DNA from: Buxus sempervirens
Taxonomy: Eukaryota > Streptophyta > Magnoliopsida > Buxales > Buxaceae
Direction of reading: 5' to 3'
Assembly (NCBI GenBank): GCA_947561395.2
Contig: OX387193.1
Span: 27,336,276-27,400,275, forward strand
DNA length: 64,000 bases
A program made the position numbers and the translations under genes. Position 1 is the first letter of the stretch, and each line of letters starts with the position of its first letter. This document shows, in pieces, positions 37,225 to 48,445 of the stretch. The notes under the pieces were generated by a model. The model ran no database searches. It was given only the letters and a program-made list of their open reading frames with translations, and had not been told where the DNA came from.

Positions 37225-38105
37225 GTTGGGATGCTAAACGGGTTGGCTCAGCACAGCTGAGGCCCATTTAGGGCATACTGGGCGGGCCACGACTTGCCAG
37301 GCCCGTTTAGCAAATACCCAGGCATGGCCTGGCACGCGGCAGGCCAGGCACGACAGGCCGACGAGCCTGGTGGGCTTGGGTCAAAAGAAAAAAGAAAATT
37401 GGAAAAAATAGTAAAAAATCATTAAAAAAAACTCTGAAAATATGTTTATTATTCATAAAATTGTCTTACACATACTGGGATAGATTTTGCTCAAAAAAAA
37501 TGTAAATAAATTAATTATTACAAGTAGAAGTTACTCACCTATTGAACCGTGCCCAGATGAGGAAATGCAAAAGTGTTTTTCACAATTTTCCTAGAGTCCT
37601 GTTTAGAGACTTACTAATGGTCGGCCTAGAGACGCCCCCATGTGAGCACTCTGCCGGCCATTAGCCAAAACTCTAAACATGACTCTAACAAAGGAAGAGG
37701 AGAAGAGAAGAGTTGTGGTTTGGAGTGGGAAGGGTTAGGCCTATTTACAGAAAACCAAAACTGGGTTTTTACCACCTCTACCCTCAAATATGACTCTTAT
37801 TGGCAGTTGGAAGGGTGGAAAAGGTCATTTACAGTTAATTACAAGCATACCCCCCTAATATGGCTATTGGGGGGTAAAAGTGTCAAAAAAAAGTGGTTAA
37901 AACCACTTTTTGGAGGGGGGAAAAGGGCTATCGGCTAGCCTTTGGCATGTCAAGTGGGCCAACACGTGGGCGGCCCTCATCGGACCGTGCCTAAACAGGC
38001 TGCATGCCTGTTTAGGGGGGCCCGACATGGCATGCCCCAGTGCATGGGCTGTGCCGTGCCAGTCCATTGGCATGCCCGAGCCAGCTCAGCCCAGTTAGCA
38101 ACCCT
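37225..38105. mobile_element. hAT-like non-autonomous element, 881 bp
   Basis: A perfect 8 bp duplication AAACTATA flanks it (37217-37224 and 38106-38113). The ends GTTGGGATGCTAA and TTAGCAACCCT are imperfect inverted repeats. Both subterminal regions carry GGCCCGTTTAG, GGCATGGC and GCCAGGC-type GC-rich motifs, with an AT-rich middle. No transposase is encoded. Confidence 0.75.
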
Positions 38106-38173
38106 AAACTATAATGATGTTTTTTTAATAAAAAGTCAAAAAATGAAATTTATGAAGGTTTGTGCTAGTTCAG

Positions 38174-38700
38174 GGTGCAACTCGATCGGTTTGGTTTGGA
38201 TTGACATCAACCCAAAACCAAACCAAGGTTTTTGATAGTCAACCCAAAACCTAGCGGAATTGAATTGAGAACCGAAATGTCTAACTTGAAAGCAAACTTA
38301 CATAAAACAAAAACCTTAGAACCTAACCAACCCAATTCGAATTGCAAATTTGGTTCGATTTTGAGTTGTCTTGGATCAATTTAACACATGTTAAGAAACT
38401 CTAATCCTTAAGCAACCCAATCATTGGCTAAAAATGCTATTTGTGACGAATACATCTACAATGACATAAAAAATGTTCCAAATTTTATTGTTACCTAATA
38501 TGTACTAGTAAATGCATTTTCGTGGAATTCTTGGTTTTGTCGAAATTTATTGGAATTCTAACGGGACGAAAGAATTCAATCAAAAACTGAGGTGACATTA
38601 AATTAAAAGCCATAAAACTGGACCACCCAATCCGAATTGCAAAATTGGTTTGGTTTTGATTTGAGTTGGGTCAAATTAACACATGTTAAGCAAGTCCTCT
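38174..38700. mobile_element. Fragments of hAT-type MITE
   Basis: 38174 starts CAGGGTGCAACTCGATCGG and continues with AACCAAACC-type motifs like the complete MITE at 23146. A second similar stretch lies near 38590-38700. No target-site duplication was found. Confidence 0.4.
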
Positions 38701-38810
38701 AATCTTTATAGGCTATAAGATTAAGACAAAGATAAATTTCGACTTTGTATCATAACTATGGTAAAATAATTATAAATAAATAAATAAAGAGACATGAATA
38801 GTATATACAT

Positions 38811-40988
38811 TGTAACGCCCCGGATCCGTGTTTTTCATTAAAGATATAACACGTCTCCCAGGGGTTAGGTAAGGATCTCAATAATGGTGATCGCTAGATA
38901 ATCACACACAATTTATACCATATCAAAGTGCACAATTTAAAACTCTCATCCAGGCAATTCATAGCATCTTCAAATACATCAAAATGGTTCTAATTTACTA
39001 CCTTATTACAATTCCCACAAGTTCAATTTAACAAAGTTTAAGACTAAGCAACCTACTAGACTAAGGACGGTAGTAATAATCCTCCTCCCTATAGGTGTCA
39101 GTCGGATCTACCCCCGTAGGCGCCTCACCACGAAGATCTGAAAAACAAACAACAACGAGGGAATGAGATACGAATATCTCAGCGAGTGACACATGCATGC
39201 AGAAATAGTTAACACAGTTATAAGACATGCTTCGACAAATAACCAACAATTTAAAACAACGTACTTCCGATAACAACACAAAACAAGGTCAAAGTCATGC
39301 ATATGGTTACATTGATTAATTTACATGCCAAGTAGACACTCCACACCTCCATGTACACAGTTCCGGCCTACTCAGGGTATTGGACACTCTGAAATGATGG
39401 CCTACTCAGGGTATCGTCATCCAATGCCGGCCTACTCCGGGTATCGACACTGACAACCAGGCCTACGCAGGGTATCTGGCTGCTCTACACTGGTCGTGGC
39501 AACACACAAGGCCATGCAATTACACCAATAAACACATACCATCACATTACTAAGCTTAACAAGGATCCATGGGAAGCTAAACCCAAAGCCGATAAATAAC
39601 CGATAAAAACTCCGCATTCAGTACACACATCACAAGTTGTTCCAGCCAGAACATCAACTCACACAAGTGTTCCAACCAGAACATCAACTCACACAAGTGA
39701 ATAATCCTTGCAACATAATTCAGAACTTGCCATCAAGAAAACAGGGTTTAATAAATTTCAATCAAGTACAGTGTATAATCCAAAAAGAAATAAAGTAAAA
39801 GCCCTAGTGTTGGGTATCCAGAACATCACCTAAAATGTTGCCCTACATCTACCTCGGAAGCTCTTACGAAATTCCAGAATCTATCTTCAATGTTCTCATA
39901 AGTAATTTTGTCTTTAATATCCTAAACAAGTACTTTGCTAAGTGATCGAAGACCTTCTAGCATCAAAATCCCCATTGGTTTACTCAATTATGAAATTCAG
40001 CAAGAAAAGTGGACTATGTGCTCACCTCCTGAGGTAGGCGCGAGGTGGGCGGATAGTATTTTAACTAAAATCAGGGTATGCGCTCACTCGATGGTAAGTG
40101 GGCGCGAGAAGTGCGCGAGAAAGGCGCGAGAAGGGCGCGGGATAGGCGCATCCAATTTAAGTGGGCGCAAGAAGGGCGCCAAGTCTATTTTTCCATGCGC
40201 CTACTTCCCGAAGTGGGTGCCAAGTGGGCGGATACCCACTGCGTTTTTCAAGTCTCTGTTAAATCCAAATCTTCAACTCTGGCCGAAATTTTTTAGTCTG
40301 TAACCACTTCTCTAGTCTCCTGATACCCCCAGAACACATTCAAACCTATTTTGAATTTAATCTAACATACTTTTCAATTATCCCCAATTTGTTATACAAA
40401 AAACCCTTCGGACTATCTTCGCCCAGAAAACTCAGTGAATAATTCATTCGATAACCATGCATTCATTGAAACAAAATCTACGAATAACATAAACCAGGTT
40501 TTAAAACAGTGCCACTCACCTTTTTTATGCTTCCAAGTCTTGGCAACAGCAACCCAGAAAATCCCCAATCACTTCGGCCGTCTGCTTGCTCTGGTCAAGC
40601 AGAGGTTTTCTGAAGGAGGAAAGCCTTTCCGAACTTCTTCTTAGCAAAAACTTACTGGCAGTAAGTCTTCCCTAGCTCGACTCTCCCACCAAAACCTCTC
40701 CAACTCCTTTTCTCGAAGAACCCTAAACAAAAGCCGCAGCCGCAACCTTCTCAGTAGAATATACGCGTATTCAGGGCAAAAAACCCAAAACCTAATTTCT
40801 TAAACTATTTATACCTTCCGCAATACGCTTGGACGCTTGCTGCGACGACCCCTTTTAACTCTGATATTGTGTGAGCTCGCCCACCAAAACCCCTACATCC
40901 ACACCTTATTAGTTTAGATATTTATTATTGTAATTATTATTTATTTTTTATTTTTTTCATAAAACCTGAAAATAAACGGGGTTTTACA
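38811..40988 (-). mobile_element. Solo LTR, TGTAAC-type, 2,178 bp
   Basis: The plus-strand edges read TGTAACGCCCCGG and CGGGGTTTTACA, flanked by the perfect 5 bp duplication TACAT (38806-38810 and 40989-40993). Comparison with the nested element at 29948 shows it is in the opposite orientation. Inside are four degenerate GGCCTACTCAGGGTATC units (39365-39475) and a GCGCGAG-rich block (40035-40240). No gene is present. Confidence 0.88.
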
Positions 40989-40993
40989 TACAT

Positions 40994-41210
40994 TGGTCAA
41001 TTTGGGTTGGTTTATTAAAAAATATTTATAAGTTGGGTTTTGGTTTGGTTCAGTTTAATAGAGATATCAACTACAAACCAAAGAAATTTATTTTGAGTTG
41101 GAGAATTTGGAACCAAAATTGAGCCAAATGTATTGAAACCCAACCCATGATCGACCCAAAATCAAATTGGGTCAGTCGGTTCGGATTTAACCCACACATT
41201 ACTTAATTGT
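40994..41210. mobile_element. MITE-like fragment
   Basis: GGTTTGGTTCAG, CCAACCC and AACCGACTGACCC-like motifs resemble the interior of the hAT-type MITE at 23146. It abuts the right duplication of the solo LTR, which may have inserted into it. Confidence 0.35.
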
Positions 41211-41269
41211 GAAACTAAAAGAAATCTAAAATTGCAATTTTTGTTCCATTCCCGCGCTCCCCTGTCTTC

Positions 41270-41837
41270 CCGCTAAAATTGATCAACGGTTTGCTGAAAG
41301 TCCTCATACGCTTCGAATCTCTCTCTCGTTCTATCTCTGTGGAACCTCTGATTAGCTGCAGAGAGTACTATTGCCGATTGATCAATCTGCCAAGCTGTTG
41401 TAGTGTTCGATTTCACTCTCTTTTTTTCTCTATGTAACGATTATCCTCATCAGGTAGAACAATTTGACTCTCTTTTTCATTTGTCTCAAAGTCTTTGTGT
41501 TATTTCATTTTATCTCCAACTCTTGGAGTTTGAAATGTTATGTTATTTCGTTTTGAGAAAATGTTTTTTTGTTTTGTCGTATTGTGAGTGTTTGCAAAAA
41601 TGCCCTGTTATTTTGCTTTGTGGTTTGTGCTATTTCTCCATTTCAATTCTCTTGGAGTTGGAGGTGGATTTATGAGACAGAGACACAACCAAGGGTACGC
41701 ATTGAGTGGAGATGACCTTCAAGAGGTAAAGAATTCATTTAATTTTCATAATGGATAGCGTATTGGGTCCGGATGAGTATCCCAGATCAGCAATGCCCAA
41801 GCTCTTCGGCGTTTGATTTAGATATAATTCTTGAATT
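41270..41837 (+). other. Possible 5' end of a host gene, split by the 14.4 kb element
   Basis: A CT-rich leader-like tract (41310-41345), a CATCAG|GTAGAA donor near 41453 and a short exon-like frame (ATG at 41671, RQRHNQGYALSGDDLQE, then AG|GTAAAG) look like the start of a plant gene. Another short frame at 41751 ([20 protein letters not shown]) follows. I do not recognise a family. If real, the LTR element inserted at 41838 lies in an intron or downstream exon. Confidence 0.25.
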
Positions 41838-42432
41838 GTGTCTGTAGACACCTGATTTTTGCACCCCTAAAATGGCAAAAAATGAAAAGCCAAACTTTTA
41901 GTCAAACCCTGAGGGGGTCAAAAAATTGACTTTTTAATTCAAGATAATTTGGCCATCAAACTTTACATCATTGGAAAGAGCATTTCGACACGGTTCCAAC
42001 GCAACTGAATTTGCTGGAATCGGAGTCCAGGTGAGAAAAATATGGCCCGGTCAAACTTCCAGAAAGCAAAAAGTTGACTTTTTGCTCGACCCCAATTCAG
42101 CTGCCAAACTTGACCCCAGTGGACAGGTGGTTCCGAGCCGGTTCCAACGACACTAAGTTTGCTGAAATCGGACACCGGATAAAGAAGTTATGAGCAGTTG
42201 AAGTTTCAGAAAAACTGCCCATGTGGCAAAAAGGCAGCAAAAATGGACTAAACCAATAAAATAAATAAGATAAATGTGTTTAATAATATTTTAATAAAGA
42301 GAATCTCGCTTTTTTTAATAAAATAATCGAAAAATCGGATAAAAATCCTGCAATAAGCCAAATTGAATAAAGGTTTGAAATCCACACATTTTTAAAACGT
42401 GCGGGACCGTATTTACATTACGGGCAGGGCAT

Positions 42433-42620
42433 GCCCGTATTTAAAGTACGGGCACGCTTCTAGAAGGACAACACGCGTCGCTGTACGGCGAGACACGCGT
42501 CCCGTACGGCCGAATCTGTGATAATTGCAAATATTCGTTTTTCGCCCGTATTTGAATTACGGGCAAGGCACGCCCGTACTTGAAGTACGGGCAAGGCATG
42601 CCCGTAGTTCAAATACGGGC
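42433..42620 (+). promoter_or_regulatory. Palindrome cluster upstream of LTR TATA box
   Basis: Four 21 bp palindromes of the form GCCCGTA-N7-TACGGGC occur at 42433, 42544, 42572 and 42600. The last three start exactly 28 bp apart and the last ends 14 bp before the TATA box. One (42572) is a palindrome with 10 bp arms. The arrangement suggests binding sites for a dimeric factor. The same cluster is at 54468-54655 in the 3' LTR, and related forms are in the solo LTRs at 31498 and 58744. Confidence 0.6.
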
Positions 42621-42634
42621 ACGGGATTTTTGCC

Positions 42635-42642
42635 TATAAATA
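42635..42642 (+). promoter_or_regulatory. TATA box of 5' LTR
   Basis: TATAAATA followed by GAGAGGCC; the identical site in the 3' LTR is at 54670-54677. A GTAAGT donor lies about 300 bp downstream (42933). Confidence 0.7.
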
Positions 42643-44259
42643 GAGAGGCCACCCCCCTTCATTTGAACAAGCTTTCCCCCTGGCCTCTCCTCCCTCTCCC
42701 TCTCCTGCTAGCCACGTCCAAACTCTGCCCAATTACCGTTACCCCTAAACCCAAATCTTTTTGTTCCCAAAGTACCCCTGCCTCACCAAAACCATGTCTA
42801 AACTCTTCTTTTTTATCCTTTGAACATCAAGAACCCACCAAACCTCTGCCAAAATCAACCTAGAAAATCCTAGAGGACGCGGAAGCGCTGCCGAATTCAA
42901 AGGAACCATTGAAACTAGTCATAAACTACATTGTAAGTATTTTTCTCACTCATTTGAATACAATGTGATAAGTTTTAATTTCTTTTCAAGTTATTGTACA
43001 TTCTATGTTTTCCACTAATCTTTTTGCTGTTTTCTTTTAAGTCATGGAAAGCTAAGAAAGGAGTTGGTCATATATAAAAAGAAAGAAAGAAAGAAAGTGT
43101 CCAAAGGATACTTTGATCAACTAATTTAATGATCCTTCTTATTCTATGTTAAATTGGGATATGGCTTCCTTAAGGTTACTCAATTCCCTGTAAATATCCC
43201 ATATCTTGTTTTCAAATCTGGGGGTAAACAAACAAGAAGTGATCCGGTTTCTTCAAGAAAAATCAAAGAACAAGAATGACCTTTTCAAGCCAAAAGGAGG
43301 AAATGAAGAATTCTAAAGGCCCTGGAATCACCACAGAAATCATTGGAGGTCCCAAGAAAGCCACGGAATTGATCCAGATTGAATTCGGCAGCAAACGGGC
43401 AAATTGAGTTGCGTCCGTAAACTCAGGCCGGTCCAGCCTGGACCGTGTTTGATTCACGGACAAGGAGGACCGTAATTAATTCACGGTCAGGTGGGACCGT
43501 AGAGAAAATACGGGCAAATGTAAAAATAATGTAAAAAGTGTAATTTCTTGGTTCGGTTGGACCTGATCCGGTCTAAGCCGGCTTGAACCACTCCCTTAAA
43601 CCACTTGGGCTATATTAAGCCCATTTTTGGACTTTGGGCCTAGATAGGCCCATTAAGATCCCTTTGGCCCACTAGTGGGGCCCACTTTTGACTGGCCCAT
43701 ACCAGACCTGTTTTCAATAAACAGGCCCAAGGCCACTTGACTCTTGGCTAATGGGCCAAATCCAAGCCCATTAAGCCCATGAAATATGTAAATAAATAAA
43801 ATAACCAAATGGGTTACCCAATAACCCAACTGGGTCTAAGGCCCAACCATGGCAACCCACGGGTCTTCCAACGGGACCCGGGTCCGACCCACTTTTCTTA
43901 AATAAATAAGAAGATAAAATCAAATAAAAAGGGACCCACACCTCCAAAGGGCCCCGCCAGACCCAATGAACAGCATGCTGGTCTAGGAGGGGGTGAAAAT
44001 GACTCAAAAACCAGGGAGACCCGAGGGACCCGTCAAACCGACGGGGCGGACCGGGGTGTCTTTAGGACTTCCCCGGACCGTAACCGAGGACTTAGCTAGA
44101 ACTCTGAAAAGCCGCAGACCAGACTTAGACCCGATTAGGGCAAAACCGTGTCTGCCTGCACTCTCAGGCAGTGGCGACTCTGAATGTCCCGAGGCACGCA
44201 CCAAAGGTGCGCCCGGTGTGCGATCTAGGATCTAGGATTTTTTTTAGGTGCGCACAGCT

Positions 44260-44277
44260 TGGCGACTCTGCTGGGGA
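44260..44277 (+). other. Primer binding site, tRNA-Arg type
   Basis: TGGCGACTCTGCTGGGGA starts 3 bp after the LTR end. It matches the complement of the 3' end of plant tRNA-Arg (TGGCGACTCCGCTGGGGA, from memory) with one mismatch. Use of tRNA-Arg is a feature of Ogre-like Tat elements. Confidence 0.8.
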
Positions 44278-46434
44278 CCCCTCAACCCAGTCGGACCCTG
44301 GTTATCAAATGAGTCAACTAGGTGGATATAAGCAGATTTAGGAAGTACTTCTTGTCCAACCTTAGTGGTTTATGGAACTTATGCAATTACATGGTATTGG
44401 GGGATCCTGTCATAAGGACGAGATAATTGCCTAAGGAAAGTGGAATTTAAGCGGTTCCCTGTGACCCTCCACTTACCTGGGGATCCACCCAGACATTGTA
44501 TTGCATACTGTTCTGTATTCTTACTATAAAAGCGACATTAAGGAACCCTTAATCAGTCCATTATCCGAGAATCACCCGAATAGACACAGCACTTGACCCC
44601 ACTGCACATACAAGCACCTCACTACACCGTGAATGAACTTTTAACTGCATGGGGTGACATGCACGAGGGAGTCTGCATGGATGATCCGAACTGAATGCTG
44701 TCGGCACTCTGTGAATACTCTTCTTAACCAAAACCTAGATCTCTCTAGCAGCCACCCTTCTTCAAACGAGAAACTTACTTTTGGGATGGTATTAGCCCTA
44801 CGCTCCCGTGGCTTGCCGGGGAAAGCAGGGTAAACCCATCTCCCCAGGTTTCTGGATTTCTTAAGCGCCATTGGTTTCTTGCCATGGTACGCGAGGGGTC
44901 TAGTACTTGGCTCAGATCCTTGAGGGCAGGTGCCTCAGGCTGGGTATCCTTCCCCACCTATTGATTCTGAAAAACCTTGATACTCTGAATGTGAGTGGAT
45001 CTGAATGTGAATGTGAATGTGAATGCTGGAACAAAATAAGGGAAAAATTAATTTAAAACCCACAGAGTCCATCAGGGGTAGCAACCCCCGCCGTTTTTTT
45101 TGCATCAACCTGAGTAAAACCTAGACCATGGGCTGCCTTAGCCCTAATTTAGGAAACCAACCCAATTTGATCAGGGGTCTAACCCCAGATCCATGCATTT
45201 GAGTCTTGTAAACCGTGGGCCTCGACCCATTAAGTCCGCTGGAAGCACTCTAAGTCTTAGTTGGCCTTTTGAGCAGATGAGAGCCGGCCAGATCAAACAA
45301 TCAAACAGAAACAGATCAGAACATGGGCAGAAAAACCCTAGATTTAGGATTTCAGCCTACCTGCCAAAAAGCAAACTTGTACCCTCCTTTTGGGTTCCCA
45401 ACAACCCTAAAGGTGATTCTCTTTACAGAATTATTTTTGTAAATTTCGCCCTCGATGGCAAGTTGCAAACATTTTTGTTGTGGTCTGACACCCAAAAGCA
45501 AATGAAAGAACAGACGAAAGATAAAAGGCTGATCAGGACTTAGGAGTGCTTCCTTACACAAGTATGTCTAGGAGTCGTGCCTTAACAGGCACCAACCCTT
45601 CTAGGATTATGCACACACTTGTAGGTTTTTTTTTAGCATTTAACTTTCATTTTACCTGTGTATATATTTGTTCTTGCGTTAAACATGTGTACTTCGAGAT
45701 CATTTACACCAACCTGTTTAGCCGAACTGTTTTCAAAAATGCACAAAATATTTTCCGGGCATACATTGAGCTAGCTTGTGAGGTGCTCATCAAAATTGCT
45801 TTTCAAAGCACACAACAAAGTGGCTGTTAGGCCTACATTGAATCGTCTCCATAACAAACATTAACTTTGTCTCGTGCTACGCACAATAAAACCGTCATCT
45901 GTGGTTATATTGAGCTAGCTATCTAGACATAAATCAAGTTGCCCATCTTGCGGCGTAAATTCTCCATGCCATTGTTCAGTACACGTTTTCAAAGAAATTT
46001 TCAGTCGCCGCCCATTAAGGCACGGATATTATTTCCTGAGGTTTGCACTCATAAAGCACGTGTTGCACGGTTTTGAAAACCATCAAACACGATATGATCT
46101 CCAGAGTCTCAATCTCTGAAAGATCGAACTGCAAGTTTTTTTTAACATCGCAATTTTCAGGAAAAACTCCTGATTGGATATGGCACTGTCACACACTGTT
46201 CACAGTAATGTTTTGTCGAAGTTGTGATTTTCATGCATGAATCATCCCATATCTGTTTTCGTTCATCGTGACACCGGAGCACCACTCACGGTGTAAATGA
46301 TCTCGTCACACACAACACCTTATTCATAAGTTGAAAAGAAACTGATTGAGATCTTTTATGAACAGGTACAATTCAGGTACTTCACATTAAAAGCACTACC
46401 CAGAACGCTGCATTTGCATTGAAAAAGGACTGCA
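44278..46434 (+). other. Non-coding leader of the retrotransposon
   Basis: About 2.2 kb lie between the primer binding site and gag. ORFs here are short and unrelated to known domains. Autonomous Ogre elements carry an extra ORF in this position; I do not see it. The leader probably holds packaging and dimerisation signals, but none can be pinpointed. Confidence 0.5.
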
Positions 46435-47772
46435 ATGAATTCTTCTGAGGCTCCAACTTCGTCATCCTCACAACCAAGAACTGAAGAACAGCAAGTCATG
46501 ATGGATCTAAGTCAACAAGTAGCCATGACACATGCCACGGGGGTTCAAGTACCAGAAGTCCAACAGGGACAACCACCCCAGCCGAACCTCATGTCAGTTG
46601 ATCTGCCACCACGGGACACCCGATTCCCACATCCTGCAGCAATAGCCACCCACCTTCCACCATGTGTGCCTGTCCAATTGGGGCAAGAAGAGCAAGACCG
46701 GAACAGGGTACGAAAGGCCCAACTTGAGGAAATGTTGGCTGCAATAAAGGAAGACAGTAAGGCCCAAATAGCCGCAATAAGAGAAGAGCTCTTGAAACAA
46801 CTCCAGCCCAACCCAGTACGTGAGGAAACCACACTGGAGAGCTTGTGTCTTTTCCCAGACATCCATCTGCCAGCAAAGTTCCGATGTCCTGACTTGCATA
46901 AATTTGACGGTACTGGCTGTCCTTTGATACACCTGCGATCCTATGTTGGCGACATGTGCCAATATGTGAAGGATGAAAAGATCATGGTTCAGTTCTTCCA
47001 GAGATCGCTAAGTGGGGCAGCATATTCTTGGTTCCTAAGTCTGGATAAGCAGAAGGTCAAGACATGGAACGACCTTTCTGCTGTATTCATCCAACAGTAC
47101 CATTTGAACAGTCCAACGATTCAAACCCGGGCAGAATTACAGAGACTGTTAAAGGGAAATAGTGAGTCTGTAAGAGACTACGCTAAAAGATGGATGAAAC
47201 TAGCAAATATGGTTCAACCCCCTCTCCTTGAACAAGAACAAACTTCTCTGTTCATTTCATCACTGGGGCAACCATACTTTACAATGCTGTTGGGACAATG
47301 TGCTGCAAGTTTCGCCGATTTGATGAGAACGGCTGAAAGGATCGAAGATGCAGTTAAGGCTGAAAAAATAGGAGCTTCTATGACAGAATCCTCCCAAGAA
47401 GACATAAGATATGAGGGAACGATCAACCATGACCAATCTGCTAAGCGCAAGAGAGGAAATGATCACCCCTGTGCGAATGTCACCATGGCTCGACTGAAGG
47501 AGCCCTTGACTAAGGAAGAAAGAAAGAACCGTGTGTTCACACAGCTCCCATATTCCCTGGCTGAGTTGTTGCCTACCTTGCTGCAAGAAGGACACCTGAA
47601 GCAAGTTCCCCCAAATACAAGGGCACCAGCAAGTAGAGGGTATGACCCATCCAAGACATGTGGTTACCATAAGGGAGCACCGGGGCATGATACTGACGAA
47701 TGTTGGAGCCTCCGTCATGCGGTCCAAGATCTCCTTGAAGCTGGAGAACTCAAAATTGATCCTCCAAATTGA
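46435..47772 (+). CDS. gag: Retrotransposon gag polyprotein, 445 aa
   Basis: It is uninterrupted from ATG to TGA. Residues 1-80 are Pro/Gln/Ser-rich; about 85-125 is a charged helix. The capsid-like gag domain (about 140-320) includes KFRCPDLHKFDGTGCP, AYSWFLSL, TWNDLSAVFIQQY and SVRDYAKRWMKLA. A C-terminal module (about 360-440) has LTKEERKNRVFTQLPYSL and a knuckle C-X2-H-X5-H-X4-C at 409-423. Gag forms the cytoplasmic particle that packages element RNA. There is no protease or pol downstream, and a TGA plus an A-run ends the frame. The clean reading frame fits the youth of the element and possible selection for gag. Confidence 0.9.
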   Translation: MNSSEAPTSSSSQPRTEEQQVMMDLSQQVAMTHATGVQVPEVQQGQPPQPNLMSVDLPPRDTRFPHPAAIATHLPPCVPVQLGQEEQDRNRVRKAQLEEMLAAIKEDSKAQIAAIREELLKQLQPNPVREETTLESLCLFPDIHLPAKFRCPDLHKFDGTGCPLIHLRSYVGDMCQYVKDEKIMVQFFQRSLSGAAYSWFLSLDKQKVKTWNDLSAVFIQQYHLNSPTIQTRAELQRLLKGNSESVRDYAKRWMKLANMVQPPLLEQEQTSLFISSLGQPYFTMLLGQCAASFADLMRTAERIEDAVKAEKIGASMTESSQEDIRYEGTINHDQSAKRKRGNDHPCANVTMARLKEPLTKEERKNRVFTQLPYSLAELLPTLLQEGHLKQVPPNTRAPASRGYDPSKTCGYHKGAPGHDTDECWSLRHAVQDLLEAGELKIDPPN

Positions 47773-47977
47773 AAAAAAAAAAAAGAAAAAAAAAGAGAAA
47801 AAAGCAGAAAAAGAAAAAAAATCAAGAAAAAAGAAAAAAAATAGAAGAAGAAAAGATCATCATCATCTTTATGCATCTCATGTATTCTGTCTTCTAATGT
47901 TTGCCTCTCCTGCAGGTAGAACCCTGTCAGCAATCAGCATGGATAAAACTTCAGGGATAATTCCTGTGATGGTCTAG

Positions 47978-48445
47978 ATGGTGGATCCTTTCCGCATCTT
48001 AATACAAGCAATGCAGGACAAAGAAGAAGCGTGGAACAAATGCTGGGAAGCACTGAGGGAAGAAAATTTTGAGCTACAATCTCAAGTAAGGGAACTGGAA
48101 AAAGAGATTGAAAGTTTGAAGGCAGAAATACCTTGGAGTAACCCGAAAGTGAGCCTCCCCTCTGTCAACAATATTGCGCCTCCCCTCAGAAAGCGCCTCA
48201 CGAAGGAAGAAAGAAGGAACCGAGAGTTTACTCCACTTCCTTATACACTGGCAGAATTGTTGCCAATGCTTTTGAAAAACGGACACCTGCAGCTGGCAAA
48301 GCCAAACCCTAAGGCGTCAAAAATGAAGGGCTATAATCCAAGCAAGAACTGTGAATACCACATGGGTGCACAAGGCCATGACACCAATGAATGTTGGGGC
48401 CTTCGACATGCAGTTCAAGACCTTCTGGAAGCCGAGGAACTCTAA
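47978..48445 (+). CDS. Second ORF: coiled coil plus duplicated gag C-terminus, 155 aa
   Basis: It begins at ATG 47978, directly after a TAG in the same frame. Residues about 10-50 have a heptad-like, Glu/Leu-rich pattern (REENFELQSQVRELEKEIE) typical of a coiled coil. Residues about 70-155 repeat the gag C-terminal module: LTKEERRNREFTPLPYTL and the knuckle C-X2-H-X5-H-X4-C at 125-139, ending VQDLLEAEEL. It is a diverged duplicate of the gag tail on a new dimerising N-terminus. Whether it is translated is unknown; a spliced or internal start would be needed. It could also be a fossil that has stayed open by chance. Confidence 0.65.
   Translation: MVDPFRILIQAMQDKEEAWNKCWEALREENFELQSQVRELEKEIESLKAEIPWSNPKVSLPSVNNIAPPLRKRLTKEERRNREFTPLPYTLAELLPMLLKNGHLQLAKPNPKASKMKGYNPSKNCEYHMGAQGHDTNECWGLRHAVQDLLEAEEL

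Larger units (their letters stand above)
41843..44256 (+). repeat. 5' LTR
   Basis: It starts TGTAGACACCTGATTTTTGC and ends ..GTGCGCACA. It has the same length as the 3' LTR and differs, by eye, at only two bases: T at 43896 (G at 55931) and T at 44233 (C at 56268). It contains promoter palindromes, a TATA box and a GTAAGT donor. Confidence 0.95.

Noticed and set aside
41963..44235. Small ORFs within the LTRs as genes
   Set aside because: They occur identically in both LTRs, lack domains and overlap promoter and leader sequence.
47770..47800. Programmed frameshift at the A-run after gag
   Set aside because: The run lies after the gag TGA, so slippage there could not bypass the stop, and another TAG precedes the second ORF.
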